Below are positions 1 to 6,951 of a stretch of DNA of 64,000 nt, one piece after another. The notes under the pieces were generated by a model. The model did no database searches and had not been told where the DNA came from. It saw only the letters and a program-made list of their open reading frames with translations. Position numbers and translations under genes: made by a program. Source of the DNA: Alphaproteobacteria bacterium (GTDB taxonomy: Bacteria > Pseudomonadota > Alphaproteobacteria > Micropepsales > Micropepsaceae); NCBI GenBank assembly GCA_013389115.1, contig JACADY010000004.1, forward strand, positions 1 to 64,000. Direction: 5' to 3'. Position 1 is the first letter of the stretch, and every line of letters begins with the position of its first letter.

Positions 1-26
1 AGGCGGGCATTCTTGTGGATGTCCAT
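1..26 (-). CDS. IS481-family transposase, N-terminal fragment
   Basis: Only the first eight or nine codons are inside the window. They read MDIHKNARL, the characteristic opening of IS481-type DDE transposases (typically MN(I/T)HK(N/H)ARLT). The ATG at 26-24 is preceded by a strong GGGAGG ribosome site at seven bases, so translation signals are intact. Whether the rest is functional cannot be judged. Confidence 0.75.
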
Positions 27-108
27 TAGGTCCTCCCTTGGACACTGAAGCTTCGCAACCTCAGCTTCCTCGGTCGGGACCGAATGGACAACCTACTGAA
101 AGCTCACA
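1..108 (-). mobile_element. IS481-family insertion sequence, 5' end only
   Basis: The terminal 108 bases of an IS481-type element whose remainder lies outside the window. Read on the minus strand, the end begins TGTGA at position 108 and continues TTTCAGTAGGTTGTCCAT. This closely resembles the well-known Bordetella IS481 end (TGTGA..ATTCAATAGGTTGT..CAT). An intact transposase start follows 82 bases in. The bases just outside, GCTAGA at 109-114, fit the NCTAGN target that IS481 duplicates. The element lies just downstream of the actR terminator hairpin, so it probably broke no gene. The other end and the second target copy cannot be seen. Confidence 0.8.
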
Positions 109-114
109 GCTAGA
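109..114. repeat. Likely IS481 target-site duplication (NCTAGN)
   Basis: GCTAGA directly abuts the TGTGA terminus at 108 and fits the hexameric NCTAGN target of IS481. The matching copy would lie at the far end of the element, outside the window. Confidence 0.55.
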
Positions 115-118
115 GCGG

Positions 119-140
119 GCTCGCCCTCACTTGGGCGAGC
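119..140 (-). terminator. Hairpin at the end of actR
   Basis: A perfect 8-bp stem GCTCGCCC/GGGCGAGC with a six-base loop overlaps the actR stop codon. No T-run follows on the minus strand. The IS481 element begins about ten bases downstream and may have displaced the original tail. It may act as a transcript-stabilising or weak terminator structure. Confidence 0.45.
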
Positions 141-690
141 GCTTGGCGAGGATGCGCTGGAGTGTGCGGCGATGCATGTTGAGGCGGCGCGCCGTTTCGG
201 AGACGTTGTGACCGCAAAGCTCATAGACGCGCTGAATATGCTCCCAGCGAACCCGGTCGGCCGACATGGGATTGTCCGGCGGGGGCGGCGCTTCGCCCGG
301 GCGGGCGAGCAGCGATTTCACCACATCATCGGGGTCGGCGGGCTTTGGCAGATAGTCGATGGCGCCATACTTCACCGCCGCCACGGCCGTTGCGATGTTG
401 CCATAGCCGGTGAGGATGATGACCCGCGCCTCGGGCCGCGTCGCATGGATCGCCTGCACGACGTCAAGCCCGTTCCCGTCCGATAGCCTCAAGTCGATGA
501 CGCCGAAGGCGGGCGGGGTCGCCCGGGCGACAGCGATGCCGGCCGCAACGGTTTCGGCCTGCGTCACCTGAAAGCCCCGCGCCTCCAAGGCCCGTGCCAT
601 GCGCGTTCGCAGCGCCTGATCATCCTCGACAATGAGGAGGGAGCGGTCGGTGATGCTCTCTAACACCTTATCAAGCGAAGCCTTGTCCAT
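127..690 (-). CDS. actR: Redox response regulator ActR/RegA/PrrA family
   Basis: A two-component response regulator of 187 residues, the usual RegA length. The N-terminal receiver domain shows the acidic pair in IVEDD, the phospho-accepting Asp in IDLRLSDGNG, the conserved Thr in ILTGYG and the Lys in YLPKP. A proline-rich linker leads to a Fis-type helix-turn-helix (SETARRLNMHRRTLQRIL) that is nearly invariant in this family. In relatives it controls respiration, nitrogen and carbon fixation and acid tolerance in response to redox state. The ATG at 690 (MDKASL) has AGGAATGAG upstream. A longer reading from 738 adds 16 residues not typical of the family. Its partner kinase actS lies 73 bases upstream in the same orientation. 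Confidence 0.95.
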   Translation of the reverse strand: MDKASLDKVLESITDRSLLIVEDDQALRTRMARALEARGFQVTQAETVAAGIAVARATPPAFGVIDLRLSDGNGLDVVQAIHATRPEARVIILTGYGNIATAVAAVKYGAIDYLPKPADPDDVVKSLLARPGEAPPPPDNPMSADRVRWEHIQRVYELCGHNVSETARRLNMHRRTLQRILAKRSPK

Positions 691-763
691 AATCTCATTC
701 CTGCCGGGGCGATTCGACACCGATATAGCGCATTTCACTCCCCTTGGCGGGTTTTCGTATCAC

Positions 764-2119
764 CTATGATGCACTCAGTTCAGGCATGGTTTCCAGGTCA
801 CTGCGCCGCCAGGCCATGGTGACCCGCGCGCCCCCTTCTGGCCTATTGCCAAAGGTCACGCTGGCGCCGGTGCGCTCGAGCAAGGTCTTTGCGATGAAAA
901 AGCCGAGGCCCATGCCTTCATGGCCATCGCCGGGGGCCGAAGGCCCCAGATCCTCCTCGGTGAGCGCCCATTTGCCGGGCCTCGTCGTCACATAGGGCTC
1001 ACCCAGCCGCGCGATGACGTCCGGCGAGAAGCCCGGCCCATCGTCAAGCACTTCAAGGCGGATCTCGGTTGGGGTCCAGCGCGCCCGCAACTGCACGCGG
1101 CGCTCGGCGAAATCGGTCGCGTTTTCAATGATGTTGGCAAGGCCATGCACCAGTTCCGGCTGGCGCATGATCGTAAGGTCGCCGTCGCCTTCCGCCTCGA
1201 TGCGTATCTCGACCTCGCCATCCTGATAGGGCGCGGCGGCCTCCTCCAAAACCACGGCGAAGGGAGCCCGCATGGCGAAGGGATCGTCCGCGTCGTGATG
1301 GGCAAGGCGGGCAAGAATGTCGCGGCAGCGCGATACCTGCGAGAGGAGCAGCCGGAGCTCCTCGGCATTGGGGCTATCGGGGGGCGTCTCGCGGGAGAGC
1401 TCCTTGGCGATGACGCTGATCGTGCCCAAGGGGGTCCCCAGCTCATGGGCGGCCGAGGCTGCAAGGGCGCCAAGGGAGGAAAGCCTGTGCTCCTTGGCGA
1501 GGGCAAGCTGGGTTGCGGCCAGCGCGGCGGACATGCGCGTCGCCTCGGTCGCCACACGAAAGGCCACGACGGCGGTGAAGCCGATTCCCAAGACAATCGC
1601 GATCCAGATCCCGCCCACAAAAAGCGGGGGAAGCGTCAGCTCCTTGCCCGGCTCCCAGGGCAGCGGCTCATGCGCCACGGCGAGAAAGGTGACGAAAGCG
1701 AAAGACAGCGTGCCCAGCGCGATCGTGTTGCGCAGATTGAGCGAACTTGCCGAAATCGCCGCCGGGGCAATGAACATCAGCGCAAAGGGATTTTCGATCC
1801 CGCCCGTCAGATAAAGCAGAACCGTCAACTGGAGCTGATCAAAGGCAAGAAGGGCCGTCGTCTCGCCATCGCTGAGGCGGCGCGAGGCGCGATAGCGTAG
1901 CGCAAGGACGATGTTGAGGATCACGCTCGCCTCGATCGCGCCCAAACAGGCCAGCAAGGGCAGATCATAGCCAAGGCCGAAATGCACGATGAGGATGGCA
2001 AAGGACTGACCGGCAATTGCAAACCAGCGCAACAGGCTGAGCGTGCCGAGACGGACACGGCCGGGCTCGGCGGGAAGGCGCGTCATGGCGCCAAAGTTGA
2101 ACAACGATGAATCGGTCAC
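764..2119 (-). CDS. actS: Redox sensor histidine kinase ActS/RegB/PrrB family
   Basis: The membrane sensor kinase that phosphorylates ActR, 451 residues. About six membrane helices span residues 28-190. The quinone-binding motif GGIENPFA is at 106-113. The H-box SAAHELGTPLG has its phospho-accepting His at 225. The redox cysteine sits in QVSRCRDIL at residue 265, the same position as the Cys265 switch described for Rhodobacter RegB. The N box (NIIENATDFA) and the G boxes (DDGPGF, GMGLGFFIAK) are intact, so the kinase should be active. It faces a repeat-rich intergenic stretch upstream and is probably cotranscribed with actR. Confidence 0.95.
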   Translation of the reverse strand: MTDSSLFNFGAMTRLPAEPGRVRLGTLSLLRWFAIAGQSFAILIVHFGLGYDLPLLACLGAIEASVILNIVLALRYRASRRLSDGETTALLAFDQLQLTVLLYLTGGIENPFALMFIAPAAISASSLNLRNTIALGTLSFAFVTFLAVAHEPLPWEPGKELTLPPLFVGGIWIAIVLGIGFTAVVAFRVATEATRMSAALAATQLALAKEHRLSSLGALAASAAHELGTPLGTISVIAKELSRETPPDSPNAEELRLLLSQVSRCRDILARLAHHDADDPFAMRAPFAVVLEEAAAPYQDGEVEIRIEAEGDGDLTIMRQPELVHGLANIIENATDFAERRVQLRARWTPTEIRLEVLDDGPGFSPDVIARLGEPYVTTRPGKWALTEEDLGPSAPGDGHEGMGLGFFIAKTLLERTGASVTFGNRPEGGARVTMAWRRSDLETMPELSAS

Positions 2120-2231
2120 ATCGGCATTATAAGGGCGGCAGCGGGTTCGGGGATATCGCGGGCCGCCGCCTTCTGAAAGCTTGCTCTCGTCAGCGCGCCA
2201 TGCCTGTTCGCGCCGACGCTTGAGCGGTCCC

Positions 2232-2671
2232 CCTCACCCTTCGCGGCTCGCAATCGCTCGCACCTCAGGGTGAGGGCCATACATAATGCCTCGTCCTGAG
2301 GCGGCCGCCCTTCGAGGCTCGCAAGCGCTTGCGCCTCTGGGTGAGGTCCTTTGCAAGAAAAAACCTCATCCTGAAGTGCACGGCGAAGCCGGGCCTCGAA
2401 GGTTAAGGCCGCCGCTCCCTCCCCTTGCAAAGGGGAGGGCATGGGGTGGGGATCGCTTCTGGTCGGCGCTTGACCCCCACACTTCTGGCGAAGCTTGACC
2501 CCACACTTCTGGCGAAGCTTGACCCCCACCCAGCCTCCCCCTTTCAGGGGGAGGAGAAATGGGGGCTTGCCTCACCCTTCGAGGCTCGCAAGCGCTCGCG
2601 CCTCAGGGTGAGGGCCATACATAATGCCTCATCCTGAGGTGCACGGCGAAGCCGGGCCTCGAAGGGTGAGG
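2232..2671. repeat. Cluster of palindromic REP/BIME-like repeats (intergenic 2120-2695)
   Basis: This gene-free stretch is packed with extragenic palindromes. Five copies of a CCTCA(T/C)CCT..(A/G)GGTGAGG element lie at about 2232-2275, 2289-2346, 2364-2408, 2570-2613 and 2627-2671. Two G-rich palindromes of the CTCCCCTT..AAGGGGAG type lie at 2415-2451 and 2523-2565. Between them is a tandem repeat of about 25 bases (CTTGACCCCCACACTTCTGG plus GCGAAG) with two full copies and one partial copy, 2469-2529. Open frames across it merely reflect the repeats. Similar elements recur near 6.6, 21.5, 35.6 and 63 kb. Confidence 0.8.
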
Positions 2672-2695
2672 GCAAAGCCCGAATGCGATCCTGGA

Positions 2696-4132
2696 TCAAT
2701 TCGGAACCCGGGCGCATTTCTTGTCCGATTCGAGCGAGGTTTCGCCGATGCGCTGAAGCACCACGCCAAGCTGTTGAAGCGTCAGCCCATGCTTTTGCGC
2801 AAGCTGGTTCAATTGCTCGGGCGTCGCCTGGGGCTGGGCCTGGCCCGCACGCTGCTGGATGATGAGGATCTGCATGAAATCCACCATGACCGCCAGCTCA
2901 TTCGGCTTCAGGGTCGCGACCGAGTCATCGCCATAGCAACGGCAATAGCCGGGCGCCGAACCCATATCGCCGCAAAGACGGGTGATCTCGGCCCCATAGT
3001 TCATGCCGGGGGCGGGGGCTGGTCCCGGGACGGGGCCAGGCGCCGGACCCTGCCCGCCCGCCATGCATTGCTGATCCGACTGGTCAAGGGTCGGCTGCAA
3101 GGTCGTCAAGCGCTGGACGAACTGCTCCAGCGTCAGACCATGGCGCTGGGCCACAGCCGTGATTTCCTCAGGCGAGGGCTGGGTGCGGCCAGACTTGCGC
3201 ACGTCGCTATCGAGGCGCACGACATCGGCCACCAGGCGCTGATCGGCCTCTGAGAGACGCTGGGCCAGCGATTGGGAGGAACACTGACAGAAGGCGGGTG
3301 AGGTCGAGACGTTTGGATTGCTGATACAGGCGTCATAGAGCGCCTGCTGCGCCGAACCTGCTCCCATGGGCGTCTGCGGCGGAATCTGAGGAGCCTGGGG
3401 CTGCTGGGGGCCAGCAGGGGTTTGCGGCGCGCCGCCCGTCATGCATTGCGCGTCGGCCGAGCTGAGGATGGGACCCAGCGCCTCAAAGCGCTTGCGAAGC
3501 TGATCGACGGTGAGGCGGTAGCGCATCGCGACCGCGATGAGCTGCGGCTCGGAAAACTCTTTCTGACCGGCCTTGATCGTCTCGGCATAAAGGCGCGTGA
3601 AGTCGGTCACGAGGAGCTGATCCTCGGGCGAGAGGGACGCGCGCAAGGATTCGCGCGCACACTGGCAATAGGCCTCCGTCGCCGTCGCATCCGCACCGCG
3701 GCAATACTCCATGAAGTTCGCCATGGTGTCGCCCTGAGGCGGCGCCATCGGGGTCGAGGCGGGCGGCGTCGTTGCCGGCGTCGTGGGAGAGACGGGGGCG
3801 CATTGCGCGTCGATCTCGGACATCTTGGCGACCGCCGCCTGCAGCTCGGGCTGGAGCTGATCGGGCGTCATGCCATATTTGCGGGAGAACTCCTGCGCGG
3901 CGGCGGCGTCATACTGACGGCCCTGGTACAGGAGCGCGACGAGGTCGATCACGAGGCCACGCTGAAGCGGCTGAAGCCCGCCCACCTTCTGGGCCGCGCA
4001 CTGGCAGTAAGGCTCGGCGCTGTCGGTCCGGCAATTGGCGATGAATTGGTCGAGATCGGATTGCGCGGCTGCCGGCCCCGCCGCCGTCAGCATCGTCAGG
4101 GCTGCGATGAGCCCCAGGATCAGTTTCTTCAC
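2696..4132 (-). CDS. Secreted protein with four C..CxC..C modules, function unknown
   Basis: A 478-residue protein with a signal peptide (MKKLILGLIAALTM..AAAQ). Four copies of one roughly 85-residue module are joined by Pro/Gln/Ala-rich linkers. Each module has four cysteines: one, then a YCQC- or FCQC-like CxC 9-13 residues later, then one about 65-75 residues on, just before the linker. Positions are 34/43/45/111, 144/156/158/230, 269/282/284/356 and 387/397/399/473. The part between is helical-looking and carries a recurrent GLTxxQL segment. An oxidising compartment and two disulfides per module are likely. The GTG start has AGGGG eight bases upstream. The two following genes encode single modules, so this is a local paralogous family. 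I do not recognise a named family. Confidence 0.75.
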   Translation of the reverse strand: MKKLILGLIAALTMLTAAGPAAAQSDLDQFIANCRTDSAEPYCQCAAQKVGGLQPLQRGLVIDLVALLYQGRQYDAAAAQEFSRKYGMTPDQLQPELQAAVAKMSEIDAQCAPVSPTTPATTPPASTPMAPPQGDTMANFMEYCRGADATATEAYCQCARESLRASLSPEDQLLVTDFTRLYAETIKAGQKEFSEPQLIAVAMRYRLTVDQLRKRFEALGPILSSADAQCMTGGAPQTPAGPQQPQAPQIPPQTPMGAGSAQQALYDACISNPNVSTSPAFCQCSSQSLAQRLSEADQRLVADVVRLDSDVRKSGRTQPSPEEITAVAQRHGLTLEQFVQRLTTLQPTLDQSDQQCMAGGQGPAPGPVPGPAPAPGMNYGAEITRLCGDMGSAPGYCRCYGDDSVATLKPNELAVMVDFMQILIIQQRAGQAQPQATPEQLNQLAQKHGLTLQQLGVVLQRIGETSLESDKKCARVPN

Positions 4133-4253
4133 GTCAACCCCTCATGACGTTGATAGCCAAAACCTTTTACTGCGTTGCAGCCTTGGCGGGCCGCATCTCA
4201 CCTTTTTATCCGCCATACCACTCGACGGCAGACGAGCCCGCCACGACCTTCGT

Positions 4254-4625
4254 CTATTGCGGCGCCGGAGCCGGCGCCGATGCCTGGCACTTGGTGTCGA
4301 TGCGCTGGAAAGGCACATCGAGCTCGGCCACCTTTGCCTCGAACTGCTCTTCGGTGAGCCCGTACTTCTTCAGAAGTTCGGCACGGGCCGCTTCCTTCTG
4401 CGCGTCTTCAACGCCTTCGGCCGCCACGACATCGAGGAACAGCGTCTGGCTCGCCTCGGGCTCCGCGCCCATCTCAGCCGCAAAACAGGAGCAGTAGACA
4501 TCATTCGCAAGGGGGCCGGCGTGCTTCAAGCAGCTTGCCTTGATCTCGTCGGTCATGGGCGCGGCGACGGCCGCCCCTGCGAGCACGAGAAAGGAGGCCG
4601 TCAGTACTGTCGAGACGCGAAGCAT
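4254..4625 (-). CDS. Small secreted four-cysteine (C..CxC..C) protein, function unknown
   Basis: A 123-residue exported protein with a signal peptide (MLRVSTVLTASFLVLAGAAV) and one copy of the module repeated four times in the neighbouring gene ending at 2696. Cysteines are at 32, 45, 47 and 113, with YCSC forming the CxC and the shared KKYGLTEEQFE segment before the last cysteine. It ends in a short Pro/Ala tail. The ATG at 4625 is chosen because AAAGGA lies about 11 bases upstream. A TTG six codons earlier would overlap that site. It lies between the four-module gene and another single-module gene, all on the minus strand. Confidence 0.7.
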   Translation of the reverse strand: MLRVSTVLTASFLVLAGAAVAAPMTDEIKASCLKHAGPLANDVYCSCFAAEMGAEPEASQTLFLDVVAAEGVEDAQKEAARAELLKKYGLTEEQFEAKVAELDVPFQRIDTKCQASAPAPAPQ

Positions 4626-4653
4626 TATTCGATATCCTTTCAAGGGTTGAACG

Positions 4654-5034
4654 CTATTGAGCCCCCGGCGTGCACACGATCATGAAATCCGCCAATTCGA
4701 TGGTCAGCGCATCGGCCCGCGCCTGAAGCTGCTCGGCCGGCTGACCGTATTTCTCTGACAGACGCGCAAGCCCGGCGGCCTGCTCAGCGTCCGCGCTCGT
4801 GGCGAGCGTCATTTGATCCTTGAAGAGATCCTGGTCTTCCTTGTTCCAGGCTGCCGTCTTTTGCGCCGCGCACGCACAGGCCTCGCCCGAGGCCGCGTCA
4901 GCAGCATTGGCAAGACAGGCATTCAGCAATCGGGATTGCAGGGTCTCGGCGCGCGCGCCTTCCGGGTGCAAAAATCCGACATACGCCGCGCCGGTCACGG
5001 CGACGGTCAAGCACAAACGCATTAGCCTTGTCAT
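4654..5034 (-). CDS. Small secreted four-cysteine (C..CxC..C) protein, function unknown
   Basis: A 126-residue protein with a hydrophobic signal (MRLCLTVAVTGAAYVGFL..ARAE) and one module of the local family. After the signal, cysteines are at 40, 53, 55 and 121, with ACAC as the CxC and KYGQPAEQLQ matching the KYGxTxxQL segment of the other copies. It is the first of three tandem minus-strand genes, 28 bases before the next one. Met5 (5022) is an alternative start. No catalytic motif is visible. A structural or binding role in the periplasm is possible, but that is only inference. Confidence 0.65.
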   Translation of the reverse strand: MTRLMRLCLTVAVTGAAYVGFLHPEGARAETLQSRLLNACLANAADAASGEACACAAQKTAAWNKEDQDLFKDQMTLATSADAEQAAGLARLSEKYGQPAEQLQARADALTIELADFMIVCTPGAQ

Positions 5035-5180
5035 CGGACTACCCCACCCGCTTGATGCGGACGGGGCATTTCGTCATGGGAACAGGCTGTTGTCGAGTGA
5101 CGATATGCCACTCAGTGCGGGAGAATATGTTCAGGCTCCGTTCAGGGTCGGCGTGGTATGCGCCGACCCTTCTGGAGCCG

Positions 5181-5945
5181 TCAGATCTCGCCGCCCATGC
5201 CGTTGCGGGTGGCGCGACCATCAACGGCGCTGCCATAACGGTGCAGCACCGAGCCATGCTCGCGCAGCCAATCCTGGGAACGGGCAGAATCGCCCACCAG
5301 ATGCTCCACGAGGCGCCAGAAGCGCGGGCCGTGGTTCATCTCCTTCAAATGCGCCACCTCATGCGCCGCCACATAGTCGAGCACGAAAGGTGGCGCGAGG
5401 ATCAGCCGCCAGGAGAAGGAGAGCGTGCCGGTGGTCGAGCACGAGCCCCAGCGGCTGGAGGAATCGCGCACATTCACGCGCTTTGGCTTGACGCCGAGCG
5501 CGGTTGCGAAAACCTCGACGCGGCGGACCAGTTCCTTGCGCGCCTCTTTCTTCAGCCAGTCCTCGATGCGGCGGGGGACATGCTCCACCTGGCCGGTCAC
5601 GCGCAACGTGGGCCGCGCGGCCTCCGCGTCCAGCCAGACGACACCGCGCGCCTGGGGCACATGGCGGATCACATGGTCGCGGCCGCGAAAGGGCACAAAA
5701 TGGCCCGGCTCCAGCGGCATCAGCGGGGGAACGCGCGAGAGGCGCTCGGCAATCCAGTCCCGCTCGGACCTTGCAAAGTCGATCGCGCGGGGGACGACGC
5801 GGGAGGACGGCGCGACCACCGCAACCTCACCCGTCGAGGGATGCACCTTGACGATCAGCCGCCGGGCGCGCGGATTTACCCGCACCTTGATCCGCACGGG
5901 CTCTCCGCCGATGCGAAGCAATTCCTGGTGGGTCACTCGTTTCAC
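5181..5945 (-). CDS. YgjP/DUF45-type zinc metallopeptidase-like protein
   Basis: A 254-residue protein with the zinc signature HEVAH at 195-199 and a third histidine at 205 (NHGPRFW). This is the YgjP/M48-like DUF45 pattern. The flanking SSRWGSCSTTG and LSFSWRLILAPP segments are typical of that family, whose E. coli member was reported to act on UTP. There is no signal peptide, so it is cytosolic. The GTG start at 5945 is preceded by AAGGA. It is monocistronic, between the cysteine-module genes and a divergent VOC gene. The exact substrate is not predictable from sequence. Confidence 0.85.
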   Translation of the reverse strand: MKRVTHQELLRIGGEPVRIKVRVNPRARRLIVKVHPSTGEVAVVAPSSRVVPRAIDFARSERDWIAERLSRVPPLMPLEPGHFVPFRGRDHVIRHVPQARGVVWLDAEAARPTLRVTGQVEHVPRRIEDWLKKEARKELVRRVEVFATALGVKPKRVNVRDSSSRWGSCSTTGTLSFSWRLILAPPFVLDYVAAHEVAHLKEMNHGPRFWRLVEHLVGDSARSQDWLREHGSVLHRYGSAVDGRATRNGMGGEI

Positions 5946-6068
5946 GTTCGATCGTCCTTACCTGCCGATGCTTTCCACCAGATTCATCCGGTTTCCAGCA
6001 CAACCTCTGGCACCAAGCCAAACCTTGCCTTTGCGGGCGCCCGTCTCCCTCGCTAATGTCGAGACGCC

Positions 6069-6509
6069 ATGCCCGATATCCCTCGTTTTCATCTCGCCTT
6101 TCCGGTCCATGACCTTCAAGAAGCCAGACGATTTTATGGTGGCATCTTGGGTTGCCGGGAGGGCCGATCTGCGCCCGAATGGGTCGACTTCGACTTCTTC
6201 GGCCACCAGATCGTGGCTCACTTGAGCACGGGGGGAGGGGGAGGGGAAGAGGTCAATGTGGTCGATCGCGAGAAAATTCCGGTTCGCCATTTTGGTGTAA
6301 TCCTCACCCCCGCACTCTGGCAGGAGTTGAGAGACCGATTTCGTTCCGCCAACGTAACGTTCCTTGTCGAGCCTCAAACCCGTTTCAAAGGTCAGGCGGG
6401 GGAACAGTCGACCTTGTTCGTGCGCGACCCTTCGGGGAATGCGCTCGAGTTCAAAGCCTTCAGCCATGATGCCATGGTTTTCGCGCGCGGGGATAGCATC
6501 GCGCGTTAA
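6069..6509 (+). CDS. VOC (glyoxalase/dioxygenase-fold) family protein
   Basis: A 146-residue protein of the vicinal-oxygen-chelate superfamily. It opens with FHLAFPVHDLQEARRFYGGI, the usual first beta-alpha motif with a metal-ligand His. It continues with FGVILTPALWQEL and ends with TLFVRDPSGNALEFKAF, carrying the second metal site (Glu in LEFK). The glycine-rich turn in the middle is encoded by a G-rich run near 6229-6245. It could be a lyase or dioxygenase; the reaction cannot be assigned. It is single, with a repeat cluster downstream. Confidence 0.85.
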   Translation: MPDIPRFHLAFPVHDLQEARRFYGGILGCREGRSAPEWVDFDFFGHQIVAHLSTGGGGGEEVNVVDREKIPVRHFGVILTPALWQELRDRFRSANVTFLVEPQTRFKGQAGEQSTLFVRDPSGNALEFKAFSHDAMVFARGDSIAR

Positions 6510-6559
6510 CCGTGCCGCTCTGAAGCATGGCTTGCGCGCCGCGTCTCGTATGCACGAAG

Positions 6560-6940
6560 GGGCGCGTCTCACTCTCCTCCCCCGCGCAAGGGTGAGGCGC
6601 GAGGTGAGGATCAGGCCCCGGCCGAAACTTCCCCCCACCCCTGCCCCTCCCAACGAACGGGCGGTTTTTTCGCGGCAACCACCTCCCCTTAGGGGAGGCC
6701 GGGCGCCGTCAGGCGTCCGGGTGGGGTCTTCTCGTGAAGCATGGATGGCCCGGTCGAAGCCGGGCCATGACAAAAGGGGAGGATCCCACGTGTTCGCCCC
6801 CTCGCCGTCATGGCCCGCGCATGCGGGCCATCCATCCTTCCCATCAGCCTCATCCTTCGAGGGCGCTGACGCGCCACCTTAGGATGAGGAAACTAATAAC
6901 GACCTCACCCAGAGGAGTGAGCCTTCGCGGGGCCTGCGAA
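6560..6940. repeat. REP-like repeat cluster (intergenic 6510-6951)
   Basis: No gene is seen here. The stretch holds G/C-rich palindromes and a composite unit at 6674-6771. That unit runs from CAACCACCTCCCCTTAGGGG through GCCGTCAGGCGTCCGGGTGG to the palindrome ATGGATGGCCCGG..CCGGGCCATGAC (6741-6771). The same unit recurs almost base for base at 63089-63186, and its first half recurs inverted at 9072-9125. Farther on are an inverted ATGGCCCGCGCATGCGGGCCAT palindrome region and CCTCATCC..GGATGAGG (about 6850-6890). Confidence 0.75.
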
Positions 6941-6951
6941 GGGTGCGGTGC

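Noticed and set aside
2116-2637. Several short open frames in the repeat-rich gap upstream of actS
   Set aside because: They are translations of palindromic repeats, run on both strands equally, and lack plausible starts.
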